A stretch of DNA of 64,000 bases, from positions 186,001 through 250,000 of the forward strand of contig CP012812.1 of the NCBI GenBank assembly GCA_001936135.1. Reading direction: 5' to 3'. This stretch comes from Saccharomycopsis fibuligera x Saccharomycopsis cf. fibuligera. Taxonomy: Eukaryota; Ascomycota; Saccharomycetes; Ascoideales; Saccharomycopsidaceae. This document shows, piece by piece, positions 53,682 through 62,297 of this stretch. The translations under genes were made by a program, and so were the position numbers. Under the pieces are notes generated by a model, which saw only the letters and a program-made list of their open reading frames with translations, ran no database searches and had not been told where the DNA came from. Position 1 is the stretch's first letter. Every line of letters begins with the position of its first letter.

Positions 53682-54246
53682 TGTGTATAACTAGCAAAAG
53701 AGTTAAAATCAGAGTAAACTAATATAGTATAGTTGAAAAAAAAAATTGAAGCGTAAATATATTTGTAAAAGCAGTTTAACTGAAACTTATACTTATGTAT
53801 TAAAAGTAATTGATTAAACAACAAAAATTTTAAAGGTAAGATTATTTAGATTATTTATATTACTGAGATTGGAGTGACATTATCCTGCAGCAGTCCATGG
53901 TTTTCTATCTTTGTCATTCTTCTCCCAAGGTCAGGCATGGACGTCTTTGGCTGCATTGGCTTGCAGCTTGGTTCTGGGACGCTGCGGTCTGACGCGGGAG
54001 TCGGTATCATTCTCCGCAGAACCACAATCGTCTAAAAAATCTTGTAGCCTATTTGAAAATATCTAACATTTAAATCCTTATGGTCCACTGCCAACATCCG
54101 GTAGCCCATTAGGCCATTGAATCTTTTAGAGATGTCAATTAGATGAACGTTCATCTTAGAGCAAAACTCGCGGCCGCTGTTCTCCGTTGCCGTACTGAGT
54201 GCCATAGTGTATATACACGAAAGGTACCATGTTGATTTGTACCATA

Positions 54247-54261
54247 CTCCTCAGTGAGGAG
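54247..54261. promoter_or_regulatory. Palindrome CTCCTCA-G-TGAGGAG
   Basis: Perfect 7-bp arms around a single G, about 565 bp upstream of ITR-A. Possible operator-like site; factor unknown. Confidence 0.35.
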
Positions 54262-54736
54262 ATTTAAAGTTAAATGAATAATAATACCTATCTGATTTTT
54301 ATCGCGAATAGAGGGGATTGTTGTGAGTGCTATTATTGTTGCGGTTTCTACAAATGTTTCTTTTTTCTTTTCTTTTTTTTTGTGAAACTAAGATACCAAC
54401 TGGATATCAAAATAATGTGCTGGGACAGAGCCTTTTTTTTGTAGCAAAAGTTCAATTATAAGTCTCAGAGCATTTATTTTGGATGTAAAAGATTAAGCTT
54501 CTATTTCGAACTTCTGAATTCACAATGCTAGCACCAGTTGTTTCGATCGAAAATTGTTGGCAAACATTTTGCTGTTGGGATTTTGATACGAATAGGGAAT
54601 GAAAAGAAAAACAACTACTATCTTGGGGAATACTGTATTCTCGCAGCCAGTACTTTCTTTGACAGATCCAGTATATATTCCTTATCGGAGTTTTAAGCGC
54701 AGTATTTCCCAACATGCATAAAAATTTCGCCGAGTT

Positions 54737-54771
54737 TCGGTCACTTGCCGCGATTACCGGTTTATGACCGA
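54737..54771. promoter_or_regulatory. Inverted repeat TCGGTCA / TGACCGA
   Basis: Seven-bp perfect arms with a 21-bp spacer. They share the CGGTC half-site with the larger inverted repeat at 55889. Confidence 0.3.
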
Positions 54772-55888
54772 CTGTATTTCCCAAAATGTCACTTTCTGTG
54801 AGCATCCTCGGCAAAACTCCTGAACATGAATTCTCCTTGAAAGGCAAATACAGGCTTGCTACTCCGATGCAGGACTCACATTTTACATTTTGGGACACCG
54901 AGCCTCGCTAATTTACCGATAAGATTCGTCCCAAATGTATGAACGTTATGCAAATCAATTCTTTTCGGAGTAGAGGTTCTATTTATTAGAACTAAGTCAC
55001 TTCTATTGCCTTTACTTACAACTATTTGGCTTTCTGACAGCTCGAAAGCATTACCAAACCATTATATAAATGCTATTTTTAGCTCTTATGAGAAAATTTT
55101 AATATTCACATTTACTAAAATAAGAGGAAAAAGGGTCTTTGCAATTACAACAAGAATCTTCAAAAGATTGTGGATTTGTCTTTGACCCTGTAAAAACGAC
55201 TACATTTGTAATGCGGGTTAAAAATTTTCTTGTTGGCTTAGCAAAAGGAAAGCATTCTGCCACAAGCATACGTGATCTTATCATGAATGCCCCATATTTA
55301 CAGTAGTGTATTGCTTATTCGGATAAGTGGGGCAAACCCAAAGATTCACAGGAAATGTGTTTAGCTTCACTTTATTACTAACCTACATTACCCTTATTTC
55401 TAGGAAAGAGAAAGGCCAACGAATTGAAGCCAAGCAAAAGGTAAACATAGACAGGCTTGCATTAGCACAATTTAGTTAATCCTCCTGTACACAGATTGTT
55501 TACTGATAATAATCATTAATGTCTAAAAATACCCGGAAAGCAATTGTTCAAGGTAAAGACTGCGACTTGGATTAGCACAAGTACGGTAACAACTTAGTAT
55601 TAATTGTAGCTTCAATTACAGATTCTAAACCGTTAAATCTGTACCATTTTTTATCTTCATTTTGTCATAGTTGTATTGATTTTTGCTCTCATAGTACAAA
55701 ATTCAGTTATTTTTTTATAACTTGTTTTATGTTTGTGGCAAGAGACCTTAGACAGTTGAAGAGTTTTATTTTTTTGGTTTTTTGTGATGTAAAAGTGCGG
55801 AGCAAACTGGTTTAGCGCCTGCAGATAGCACCTCCGCAGATGCAAGTCTCGTCCCACAGCTGACCTTTTTCCCCATGTCATCGTGACT

Positions 55889-55941
55889 TCCGGTCTGTCC
55901 CATCAAGCATATGGGCAGCATGGCAATCGGGAAAGACCGGA
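55889..55941. promoter_or_regulatory. 13-bp inverted repeat upstream of MIOX-2
   Basis: TCCGGTCTGTCCC (55889-55901) faces GGGAAAGACCGGA (55929-55941), with 12 of 13 bases matching and a 27-bp spacer. It ends about 295 bp before the MIOX-2 ATG. The CGG/CCG halves suggest a Zn2Cys6-type regulator, by inference. Confidence 0.45.
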
Positions 55942-56145
55942 TTATTTTCAAGGTTTGCAACTCCCAGTGGTCAATATTGATATAAATGTAGTGTAGAATG
56001 GTGCGGTGCAAAACACATTTGTCTAAAGATTTTGAGAGAATATTTATGCGGTGGTTGCATTTTGCCTCATTGCAGTTGGAATCAAATATAAAAGGGCAAA
56101 GGTCCGCTGGTTTATCTGAGTGCAAGTTTGCCAGATTATTTTCCC

Positions 56146-56155
56146 TATATATAAA
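56146..56155 (+). promoter_or_regulatory. TATA element of MIOX-2
   Basis: TATATATAAA about 80-90 bp upstream of the ATG at 56236. Confidence 0.6.
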
Positions 56156-56235
56156 AAAAAATTAACATTTTTTGTCTTTTTCATTTATCTTTTTTGCAAA
56201 TTCGACATATCCTTTGTGCTTTTTCTTTACTTATA

Positions 56236-57165
56236 ATGACTGCTGCTATTGACTCCACTACTACATTCATTCATACCGATTCCGGTAATATCTTAGAACA
56301 AATTGATGACGATGTTAAGGACTTGAATATTGCTAAGGGCCAAAACAATGACTGGGCCACTGCATCAAAATTTGATGAAGGAAAGGATAAGACCAAGTTC
56401 AGAAATTATGATGATGCTTCTGACAGGGTGAAGAACTTTTACAAAGAGCAGCACGATAAACAGACTGTTGCATACAACTTAAAGGCTAGACTTAAGTTTG
56501 ATTCTCAAGTTAGAGCCAGGATGACTGTTTGGGATGCTTTAATGAAATTGAACTCTTTGATTGATCAATCTGATCCAGACACAGAGTTGTCACAAATTGA
56601 ACATGCTTTGCAAGCAGCACAAGCAATTAGAAAAGACGGTAAACCAAGATGGATGCAGTTAGTCGGGTTGATCCATGACTTGGGTAAATTGTTGTACTTC
56701 TTCGACGCTGAAGGACAATGGGACGTTGTTGGTGACACATTTCCGGTTGGTTGTGCATTCTCAGATAAATGTGTATACCCAGACACTTTCAAAAACAATC
56801 CAGATTACAGCCACCCTATTTACGGCACTAAATATGGCATCTATCCACCAAACTGTGGCTTGGACAATGTCATGTTAAGTTGGGGGCATGACGAGTACAT
56901 TTATAATATTTGCGCTAAACAGTCCAAGATACCAAAGGAAGGCTTGGCTATGTTGAGATACCACTCCTGCTATCCAATACACAGAGAAGGAGCATACGAT
57001 CACTTGATGAATGAACACGACAAAGAGATGTTGAAGGCCGTCAAAGCATTTAATCCATATGATTTGTATTCCAAATCAGATGATCTCTATGACTTAGAAG
57101 AATTGAGCAAATACTACAAAGAGTTGATTGACGAATACTTCCCAAATAAAGTTGTTGAGTGGTAA
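56236..57165 (+). CDS. myo-Inositol oxygenase, standard length (MIOX-2)
   Basis: 309 residues from the ATG at 56236; the frame also opens at a TTG 42 nt earlier, which the TATA spacing does not favour. It is a full-length myo-inositol oxygenase, similar in size to animal MIOX (about 285), catalysing ring opening of myo-inositol to D-glucuronate. Iron ligands are present: His123, His147, Asp148, His218, His243 and Asp276, in the motifs IEHALQ, IHDLGK, SWGHDEY, RYHSCYPIH and NPYDLY. From residue 55 it aligns without gaps to MIOX-1, so the two are recent paralogues in the catalytic part. I read every codon: leucines use TTG, TTA, CTT and CTC and never CTG. Likely cytosolic. Transcribed divergently from ITR-A and toward ITR-B. 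Confidence 0.95.
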   Translation: MTAAIDSTTTFIHTDSGNILEQIDDDVKDLNIAKGQNNDWATASKFDEGKDKTKFRNYDDASDRVKNFYKEQHDKQTVAYNLKARLKFDSQVRARMTVWDALMKLNSLIDQSDPDTELSQIEHALQAAQAIRKDGKPRWMQLVGLIHDLGKLLYFFDAEGQWDVVGDTFPVGCAFSDKCVYPDTFKNNPDYSHPIYGTKYGIYPPNCGLDNVMLSWGHDEYIYNICAKQSKIPKEGLAMLRYHSCYPIHREGAYDHLMNEHDKEMLKAVKAFNPYDLYSKSDDLYDLEELSKYYKELIDEYFPNKVVEW

Positions 57166-57292
57166 ATGTCTCAACCAAAAATAAGCATTCCCAAATGGGG
57201 TTTTGCTAACAATATGCTTTTGATTTGCGTTTTAATATATCTTCTAACTAATTTCAGTACTGTTTATATTTGCTTAGTTCTTTTTTATAGTC

Positions 57293-57332
57293 ACAAATGT
57301 ATCAAAACACTGTCTTTGTTGATACATTTGTG
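57293..57332. terminator. Perfect 14-bp hairpin after MIOX-2
   Basis: Arms CACAAATGTATCAA and TTGATACATTTGTG are exact reverse complements separated by 12 bases. They lie about 130 bp after the MIOX-2 stop codon, in the expected 3'-UTR or just beyond. A role in 3'-end formation or mRNA stability is possible but only inferred; yeast mRNAs do not normally end at hairpins. Confidence 0.45.
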
Positions 57333-57666
57333 AACCATGATTTTGCGTTTTTAAGAAATTATATATTATTTTTGGGTTCTCTGATTTTTATGTTTTGTTG
57401 TAGTTTCTTGACTCTGGCAAATAATGTCGTCATCTACTGACAAAGCAACTCTAATTGTCACTTGACTCGAGAGTTGGCAAAACTATCGAAGATAGAATCA
57501 AAAATATTTGTTTATATTCCTTGTGAGGGTTATTGTTGTACTTAATGTTGTACTAAAAGAAATCCTTATTTTACTGAAAAATTAATTAAAACGACATTTT
57601 TCCCAGAGCTGGGTGAGAATAACGGTATTTTCAGAACACATCTCAGGACATAAAGATATGAAAAAC

Positions 57667-57692
57667 AAAAAAAAAAAAAAAAAAAAAAAAAA
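57667..57692. repeat. Poly(A) tract, 26 nt
   Basis: An uninterrupted run of A, about 500 bp after MIOX-2. Confidence 0.9.
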
Positions 57693-58181
57693 CAGATGCG
57701 AATAATGGACGTATAAGCATTTAGCAATATCAATCCGACTTTTAGTTACTCTACATTGCGTGGTTGTTGGCTTATTATGACTTGTGAGTAAACCAATCAC
57801 TAACCGACGCTCAATGTTCGCAGAAACAGCCTTCATTGCAAAAGCAATAGACTCTAACGCATATGATTATTGCCACAGGGTACAGTAAAATAATAAGCTT
57901 ATTTGATTAGTGAAAAAAAAATTTGGTATAAATGTACTATGTTTATTAGTTACATAAACGACAAAGAAAGTAAACGTCAAGAATAATGTAAATAATACAT
58001 ACATTCAAGTCATAGTATGTGTCAAAAACAGGAGTAAAAAACTATAAACAAACAAAAAAGGAATACAGAAATAAGACAATTATAAATCATGAAAATGCAA
58101 TGCAAGCTATTGTACAGCTGGTAAGTCTATCTGTCTATTCTCAGAATATTGGTTAAAAGAATGTAAGCTTTTTAAAAAAGT

Positions 58182-59867
58182 TCAAGCATGTTCCACATGT
58201 AGAGCCTCAGGCCCTTTTTTGGCTGGTTGATGATTTCTCACATCCTCCATGGTAACAGCCTTGTGTTTTCTTTCTTTGTAGAGCTTGAGAGAATCTTTGA
58301 TGTTGAATCCACCGGCCAAGAACTTTTGGGTTTCTTCCAACTCCAATCCAGACAATTCTGGATAGCAGAAGTAAACAAGAATAAAAGCAACGACCATTAA
58401 TCCTAAGAAGAAACCAAACGTACCAGTGGGTGTGATATTTTTCATCATAGTCAAGAAAGTAGAAGCACAAATCAAGGAACCAGACCAGTTTACAGCAGTG
58501 GAGTAAGAGCAGCCGACTCCTCTAACATCTTGTGGAAATAATTCGGACTGTAGCCATGCAACAGTACCAATTCTGGAGGCATAGAAAGCAACAAATACAA
58601 TAAGGGTAACAATAATTACAATTCCCCAGTTGCTCATACCACCAGTACCACCACTGGAAACAGTTCCATCGTCTCCAAATTTAATGTCCGTAAAATGGAA
58701 TGCAACGCAACAAACAGCTAATGAAATTACCATAACGGGTAAGGTAATCAACAACATTTTTCTTCTACCAACTTTATCAATGACAAAAAATGCGACCAAT
58801 GTGAAAATGAAATTAGTACCAGCAACAACAATGGAAACGGCAGTAGAATTTTCAAAACCAACTGTTTCAAAAATTGTAGCTGAAAAGTACATGAGGGCAT
58901 TAAACGAAGAGAATTGCTGGATAGCTTGTAAGCCAGAAGCAATTAAGAGAGCACGAAAGTAGGATGGTGTTTGGTGAATTTTTTTAACTGCGGCCCACGT
59001 TCTGGTAAATGGATTATTTCCTGGTATAGCTTTGTCTCCACGAGCAAGTTCATCCACTTTCATTTGAAGCAAATCATCACTGACACCTGTATAAGTTCTT
59101 TTAAAAACATTTTTGGCCAAGTCTGGCTTATTTTTCATTATATAGTATCTTGGAGTGTCTGGCAAAAAGAAAAAGAAAACGAATTGAATAAGCGGAGGCA
59201 ACATAGCAAGACCAACTAAAATTCTCCAACCATGCTTGATGTGAACTAAGCCTGCACCAATTGCATAAGCAATGAAACCACCCCCGGTAATGGTAGCACA
59301 TTGTACAATCACCAATCTTCCTCTAAATTTAGCAGGTGCTAGTTCAGAGATGAATAATGGGGCACATAAAGAGCCAATACCAACACCAAAACCCATGATA
59401 AGCCTACCTGCTATCATGACACTAACGGAGGACGCCCCAGTTTGCATAGCAGAGCCAATAATGAAAAGCACATCGGAAGCCATTATTACCGGTTTGCGTC
59501 CAAAAACATCAGCAGAAAAACCTGCAAAAATAGCACCAATCAAAGCGCCTAAAGATGTTGCAGAAGTGATTAACTCTTTTTGACCATAGCTTAATGTTTG
59601 TCCTAAGTCATCGCCAACCGCCACAAGTGCAGTAGAGATGTACCCTGTGTCATATCCAAATAAAAACCCAGATATAGAGGCAACAATTGTAAGTAAAATC
59701 ACCAAGAAGGTTGGCTTTTGGTCTGCCAAAGCAAGGAGAAGTTCCTGATCGGTGTCATCAATAACTACAATCTTTTTTTTGTTTTCATCACTGTTGTTTT
59801 CGATATCAATTTTAGATGAATCACTTCCGAAAAGAGATGTATTATTTTCAAAACTTGAAGAATTCAT
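58182..59867 (-). CDS. ITR1-family transporter with altered helix-10 motif (ITR-B)
   Basis: A 561-residue twelve-helix sugar porter, a paralogue of ITR-A with which it shares nearly every family block: [18 protein letters not shown]-like helix 1, [65 protein letters not shown] and [11 protein letters not shown]. The difference is in helix 10. Where ITR-A and yeast Itr1 have GIG-x-VPWQQSE, ITR-B has [11 protein letters not shown], with Arg432, Ala437 and Leu439 replacing Gly, Pro and Gln. Trp438 is kept. In GLUT-type carriers this helix lines the sugar site, so specificity or transport activity may have changed. The frame is otherwise intact, arguing for a functional, diverged copy. It converges on MIOX-2. 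Confidence 0.9.
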   Translation of the reverse strand: MNSSSFENNTSLFGSDSSKIDIENNSDENKKKIVVIDDTDQELLLALADQKPTFLVILLTIVASISGFLFGYDTGYISTALVAVGDDLGQTLSYGQKELITSATSLGALIGAIFAGFSADVFGRKPVIMASDVLFIIGSAMQTGASSVSVMIAGRLIMGFGVGIGSLCAPLFISELAPAKFRGRLVIVQCATITGGGFIAYAIGAGLVHIKHGWRILVGLAMLPPLIQFVFFFFLPDTPRYYIMKNKPDLAKNVFKRTYTGVSDDLLQMKVDELARGDKAIPGNNPFTRTWAAVKKIHQTPSYFRALLIASGLQAIQQFSSFNALMYFSATIFETVGFENSTAVSIVVAGTNFIFTLVAFFVIDKVGRRKMLLITLPVMVISLAVCCVAFHFTDIKFGDDGTVSSGGTGGMSNWGIVIIVTLIVFVAFYASRIGTVAWLQSELFPQDVRGVGCSYSTAVNWSGSLICASTFLTMMKNITPTGTFGFFLGLMVVAFILVYFCYPELSGLELEETQKFLAGGFNIKDSLKLYKERKHKAVTMEDVRNHQPAKKGPEALHVEHA

Positions 59868-60527
59868 TATTATGCAAAGAAAATATCATGAGGTTAGTTG
59901 CAATAATTTTTCAATAGTAAACAAAAATTGTTAGCTTTGCTAAGTATGCAGTTTGAAAGCAATTAGCTAAAATAAAAACTGAATAAAGGAAATTCAATCC
60001 GAATTCCTAGATAATAAAAAAAAATTGTTTTAACTAGTTACTAATTTGGGATATTAATCCAAGTTTTGGGCCATTAAAAAGAGGGAAATAATGATATATT
60101 TATATATGTCCGGCCTTGCGAAGTACTTGCCATGTTGCGACTTAATGAAAACGATATTAGGTCACGAAGAAATGCACAGTACTGCACTATACCGTGTAAA
60201 TATGCGATTGGATGTGGGTGAAGGCAACAGATGGGCTGCAGCCGCTTTTGGGCCATTCTCCTCGCCAGACACCATTACTGACGATTTAGTGTAGACTGTT
60301 TTGCAGGACATGCAATCGTCTTGCTAATCTAGAATTATCTCGAAAAAGCAGTCAACGTAGCTTAATGATTGGCTAAGCGAAAGCTACCGAAAACAGTCTC
60401 GTCATAGGAGACGCACCTCTCACACTTCCCTGGAAAAGAGGAGAAGACTAACGTGGAATTTTCCGTTGCATCATAACTTCAAACATACTATCATGGAGTC
60501 ATACAATCCGTTTTTTGTTAACATGGT

Positions 60528-60555
60528 ATTCATTCATTCATTCGTTCATTCATTT
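60528..60555. repeat. ATTC tetranucleotide repeat
   Basis: Tandem ATTC units interrupted once by GTTC, in the ITR-B upstream region. Confidence 0.8.
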
Positions 60556-61663
60556 TTTTATTTGTTGATTTTTTGAGCCACAAGTAGCTATTATCTCCAT
60601 CGTTACCAACTATGACATCAATGGTAGCTCAGGTGGTATATACTTGAAAATTGTCGTAATTTCTCCATTTATCGGCGAATTATAATTTGCTAATATTTTT
60701 TTGCTGCCGTAGTTTTGTTGTTTCAACCTGGTCGGTGTTTGAGTTATTTCTGTGGCCGAACATGTTCATGACTGTAAAGTCTCAATTGTCACACTAGCAA
60801 AACATAGTCAAAGAGCAAGCAGCCCGCATAAGAAAACTTTAACTATAAATAATATCAGCAAAACAAACTAAACAATTTCGGCAGTAACTTTAGGTGTTAG
60901 TGAGAATGCAAATCTGAAAATCCCAAACCAATAAAATTAAAAAAGAGAATTTCAGGTGTGATGTAATTACCCATGGATTTGGATACAGCAATGTTCCCCA
61001 TAAGCTTACTGCCACCAGTCGACAGCCGTCATCGTTCGACATGCATTTGGTTAATTGTTTACCCCGGGTTGTCACACGTACAAGGGCTCGTAACCACGAT
61101 TCTGTCTCACTTTTTAGGCAAATTAAGGACTGATAACAGCAACTTATGCAAATGCACCCTCTGGCACCCCTTATGGTATACCTGCTGTTCTTTTGTTCTT
61201 TTTTGCATATTTGGATTTTCCAGGGATTTCACGTATGAAGCGCAAAAAAAAACAAAAAAAAACCAACCAAAAGCCATGGAAAATAGCATCAATTTATGAC
61301 AGTCACGCATGGCTAGAATTTTCAGACTAGTGCTGCAACTACCTTGGCAACTACCTGACCCTTTGATTGGTTGTATTGATGGGACTTTATTTTATCCTGC
61401 TGACCATAGCACTTACTTCTAAGCTAAAAGCAATCGCTTTGATCAGTAGTGTGTAAAAATTACGTCTATACTCGGGAATTAACGCCCGAAATAGATTAAA
61501 CCAATCTGGATGATGACCCAGAGAGAAAGGGTTTCAAGATCTCAATCACTTTCTATGCAACACTAGCGCTGGACCCTTGAAGATAGGCTGCCTTTGTCTG
61601 TTTTGTTCTCAACAAACGTGCCCCTCCGAGTGTTCCAATATATACACACTTTAAACCTAGAAA

Positions 61664-61948
61664 ATGTTAAAAGGTGTTGTGAATGTCTGTTGTGTGGAAG
61701 AAATTATAGATTTGCAATTTATGTGTTTTGAAGGCAGACAAAAAACTACTTGCACAGACAATTGCTCTCAGTGCGTTCTTCACTTGATACACTTAACTCG
61801 AGAGAATGTAAAAAATTGTCGTAGCTGTTTTTGCCTTCCTTCCTCATACCATGTTTACCTTTCTCGTCAAAAGAAAGATTTCCGCCACATTTCAGCGTTC
61901 CAAGAAGATATGCGTGTGTCAGTTCATCATCATCCTAATAATGTTTAG
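61664..61948 (+). CDS. Possible small Cys/His-rich protein, 94 residues
   Basis: ATG-initiated frame of 94 codons ending in TAG. It begins MLKGVVNVCCVEE and contains ten cysteines, several in short-spaced pairs (TCTDNCSQC at about 36-44 and NCRSCFC at about 57-63), plus a His-rich end (VHHHPNNV). The upstream DNA has a CCCCT element and a TATA-like ATATATACAC about 30 bp before the ATG, then an A-rich leader. No CTG codon is present, and codon choice resembles the real genes. I recognise no family. The Cys pairs could bind metal, but this is inference. It lies alone between divergent genes. Confidence 0.35.
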   Translation: MLKGVVNVCCVEEIIDLQFMCFEGRQKTTCTDNCSQCVLHLIHLTRENVKNCRSCFCLPSSYHVYLSRQKKDFRHISAFQEDMRVSVHHHPNNV

Positions 61949-62138
61949 TTGGTGTGTACACTACACCGGTGATAACTTCTATCATTTCACATAAATTTAA
62001 ACTAAAAGTAAGTTTGAGCCTGTGATAAAAGTCTTCTATACATGGAGGCAGATCCCAATATATACTTGTGTCATATGCACAGGGATAAACAACTATTAAT
62101 ATTCAGGTAATAAGACAAAGTCATGGATTTATGGGGAT

Positions 62139-62148
62139 ATCACGTGAT
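62139..62148. promoter_or_regulatory. Cbf1-type palindrome ATCACGTGAT
   Basis: A perfect 10-bp palindrome containing CACGTG with the RTCACRTG flanks typical of Cbf1 sites, 150 bp before the ATG at 62298. Cbf1 controls respiratory, ribosomal or sulphur genes in Candida species. Confidence 0.5.
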
Positions 62149-62297
62149 CTCAATATAAAAAAAATTAATGCACATCAATTTTTTTCTCTAGTGCACCATC
62201 AAAGCAAGAACAAAAAAACCAAACAAATCATTGAAGATCTATTACCAATCATTTGCTGTAGTTTTACAACCCCACAAACCATACAAGCCCTTTTCTA

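Larger units (their letters stand above)
53682..56235. promoter_or_regulatory. Shared divergent promoter region of ITR-A and MIOX-2
   Basis: 2.55 kb between two divergent inositol genes. It contains a 13-bp imperfect inverted repeat (55889-55941), a palindrome CTCCTCA-G-TGAGGAG (54247-54261), an inverted repeat TCGGTCA/TGACCGA (54737-54771) and a TATA element near MIOX-2. A branch-and-acceptor pair is at 55376-55403. A 148-codon minus-strand frame (54452-54898) begins at GTG and is not called. Confidence 0.6.
57166..58181. other. Convergent intergenic region
   Basis: About 1 kb between MIOX-2 (+) and ITR-B (-). It contains an inverted repeat of CACAAATGTATCAA and TTGATACATTTGTG (57293-57306 and 57319-57332), a hairpin that could form in the MIOX-2 3' region, and a 26-nt poly(A) run (57667-57692). 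No gene seen. Confidence 0.6.
59868..62297. other. Divergent intergenic region between ITR-B and the mitochondrial gene
   Basis: About 2.4 kb. It contains an ATTC tetranucleotide repeat (60528-60555), a possible small Cys-rich gene at 61664-61948, and a Cbf1-type palindrome ATCACGTGAT (62139-62148) near the right-hand gene. Remaining open frames are not supported. Confidence 0.55.

Noticed and set aside
54452-54898. 148-codon ORF (-) in the inositol promoter
   Set aside because: It begins at GTG with no nearby ATG, has no recognisable domain and lies where promoter palindromes are found. It could be a decayed gene, but I cannot support it.
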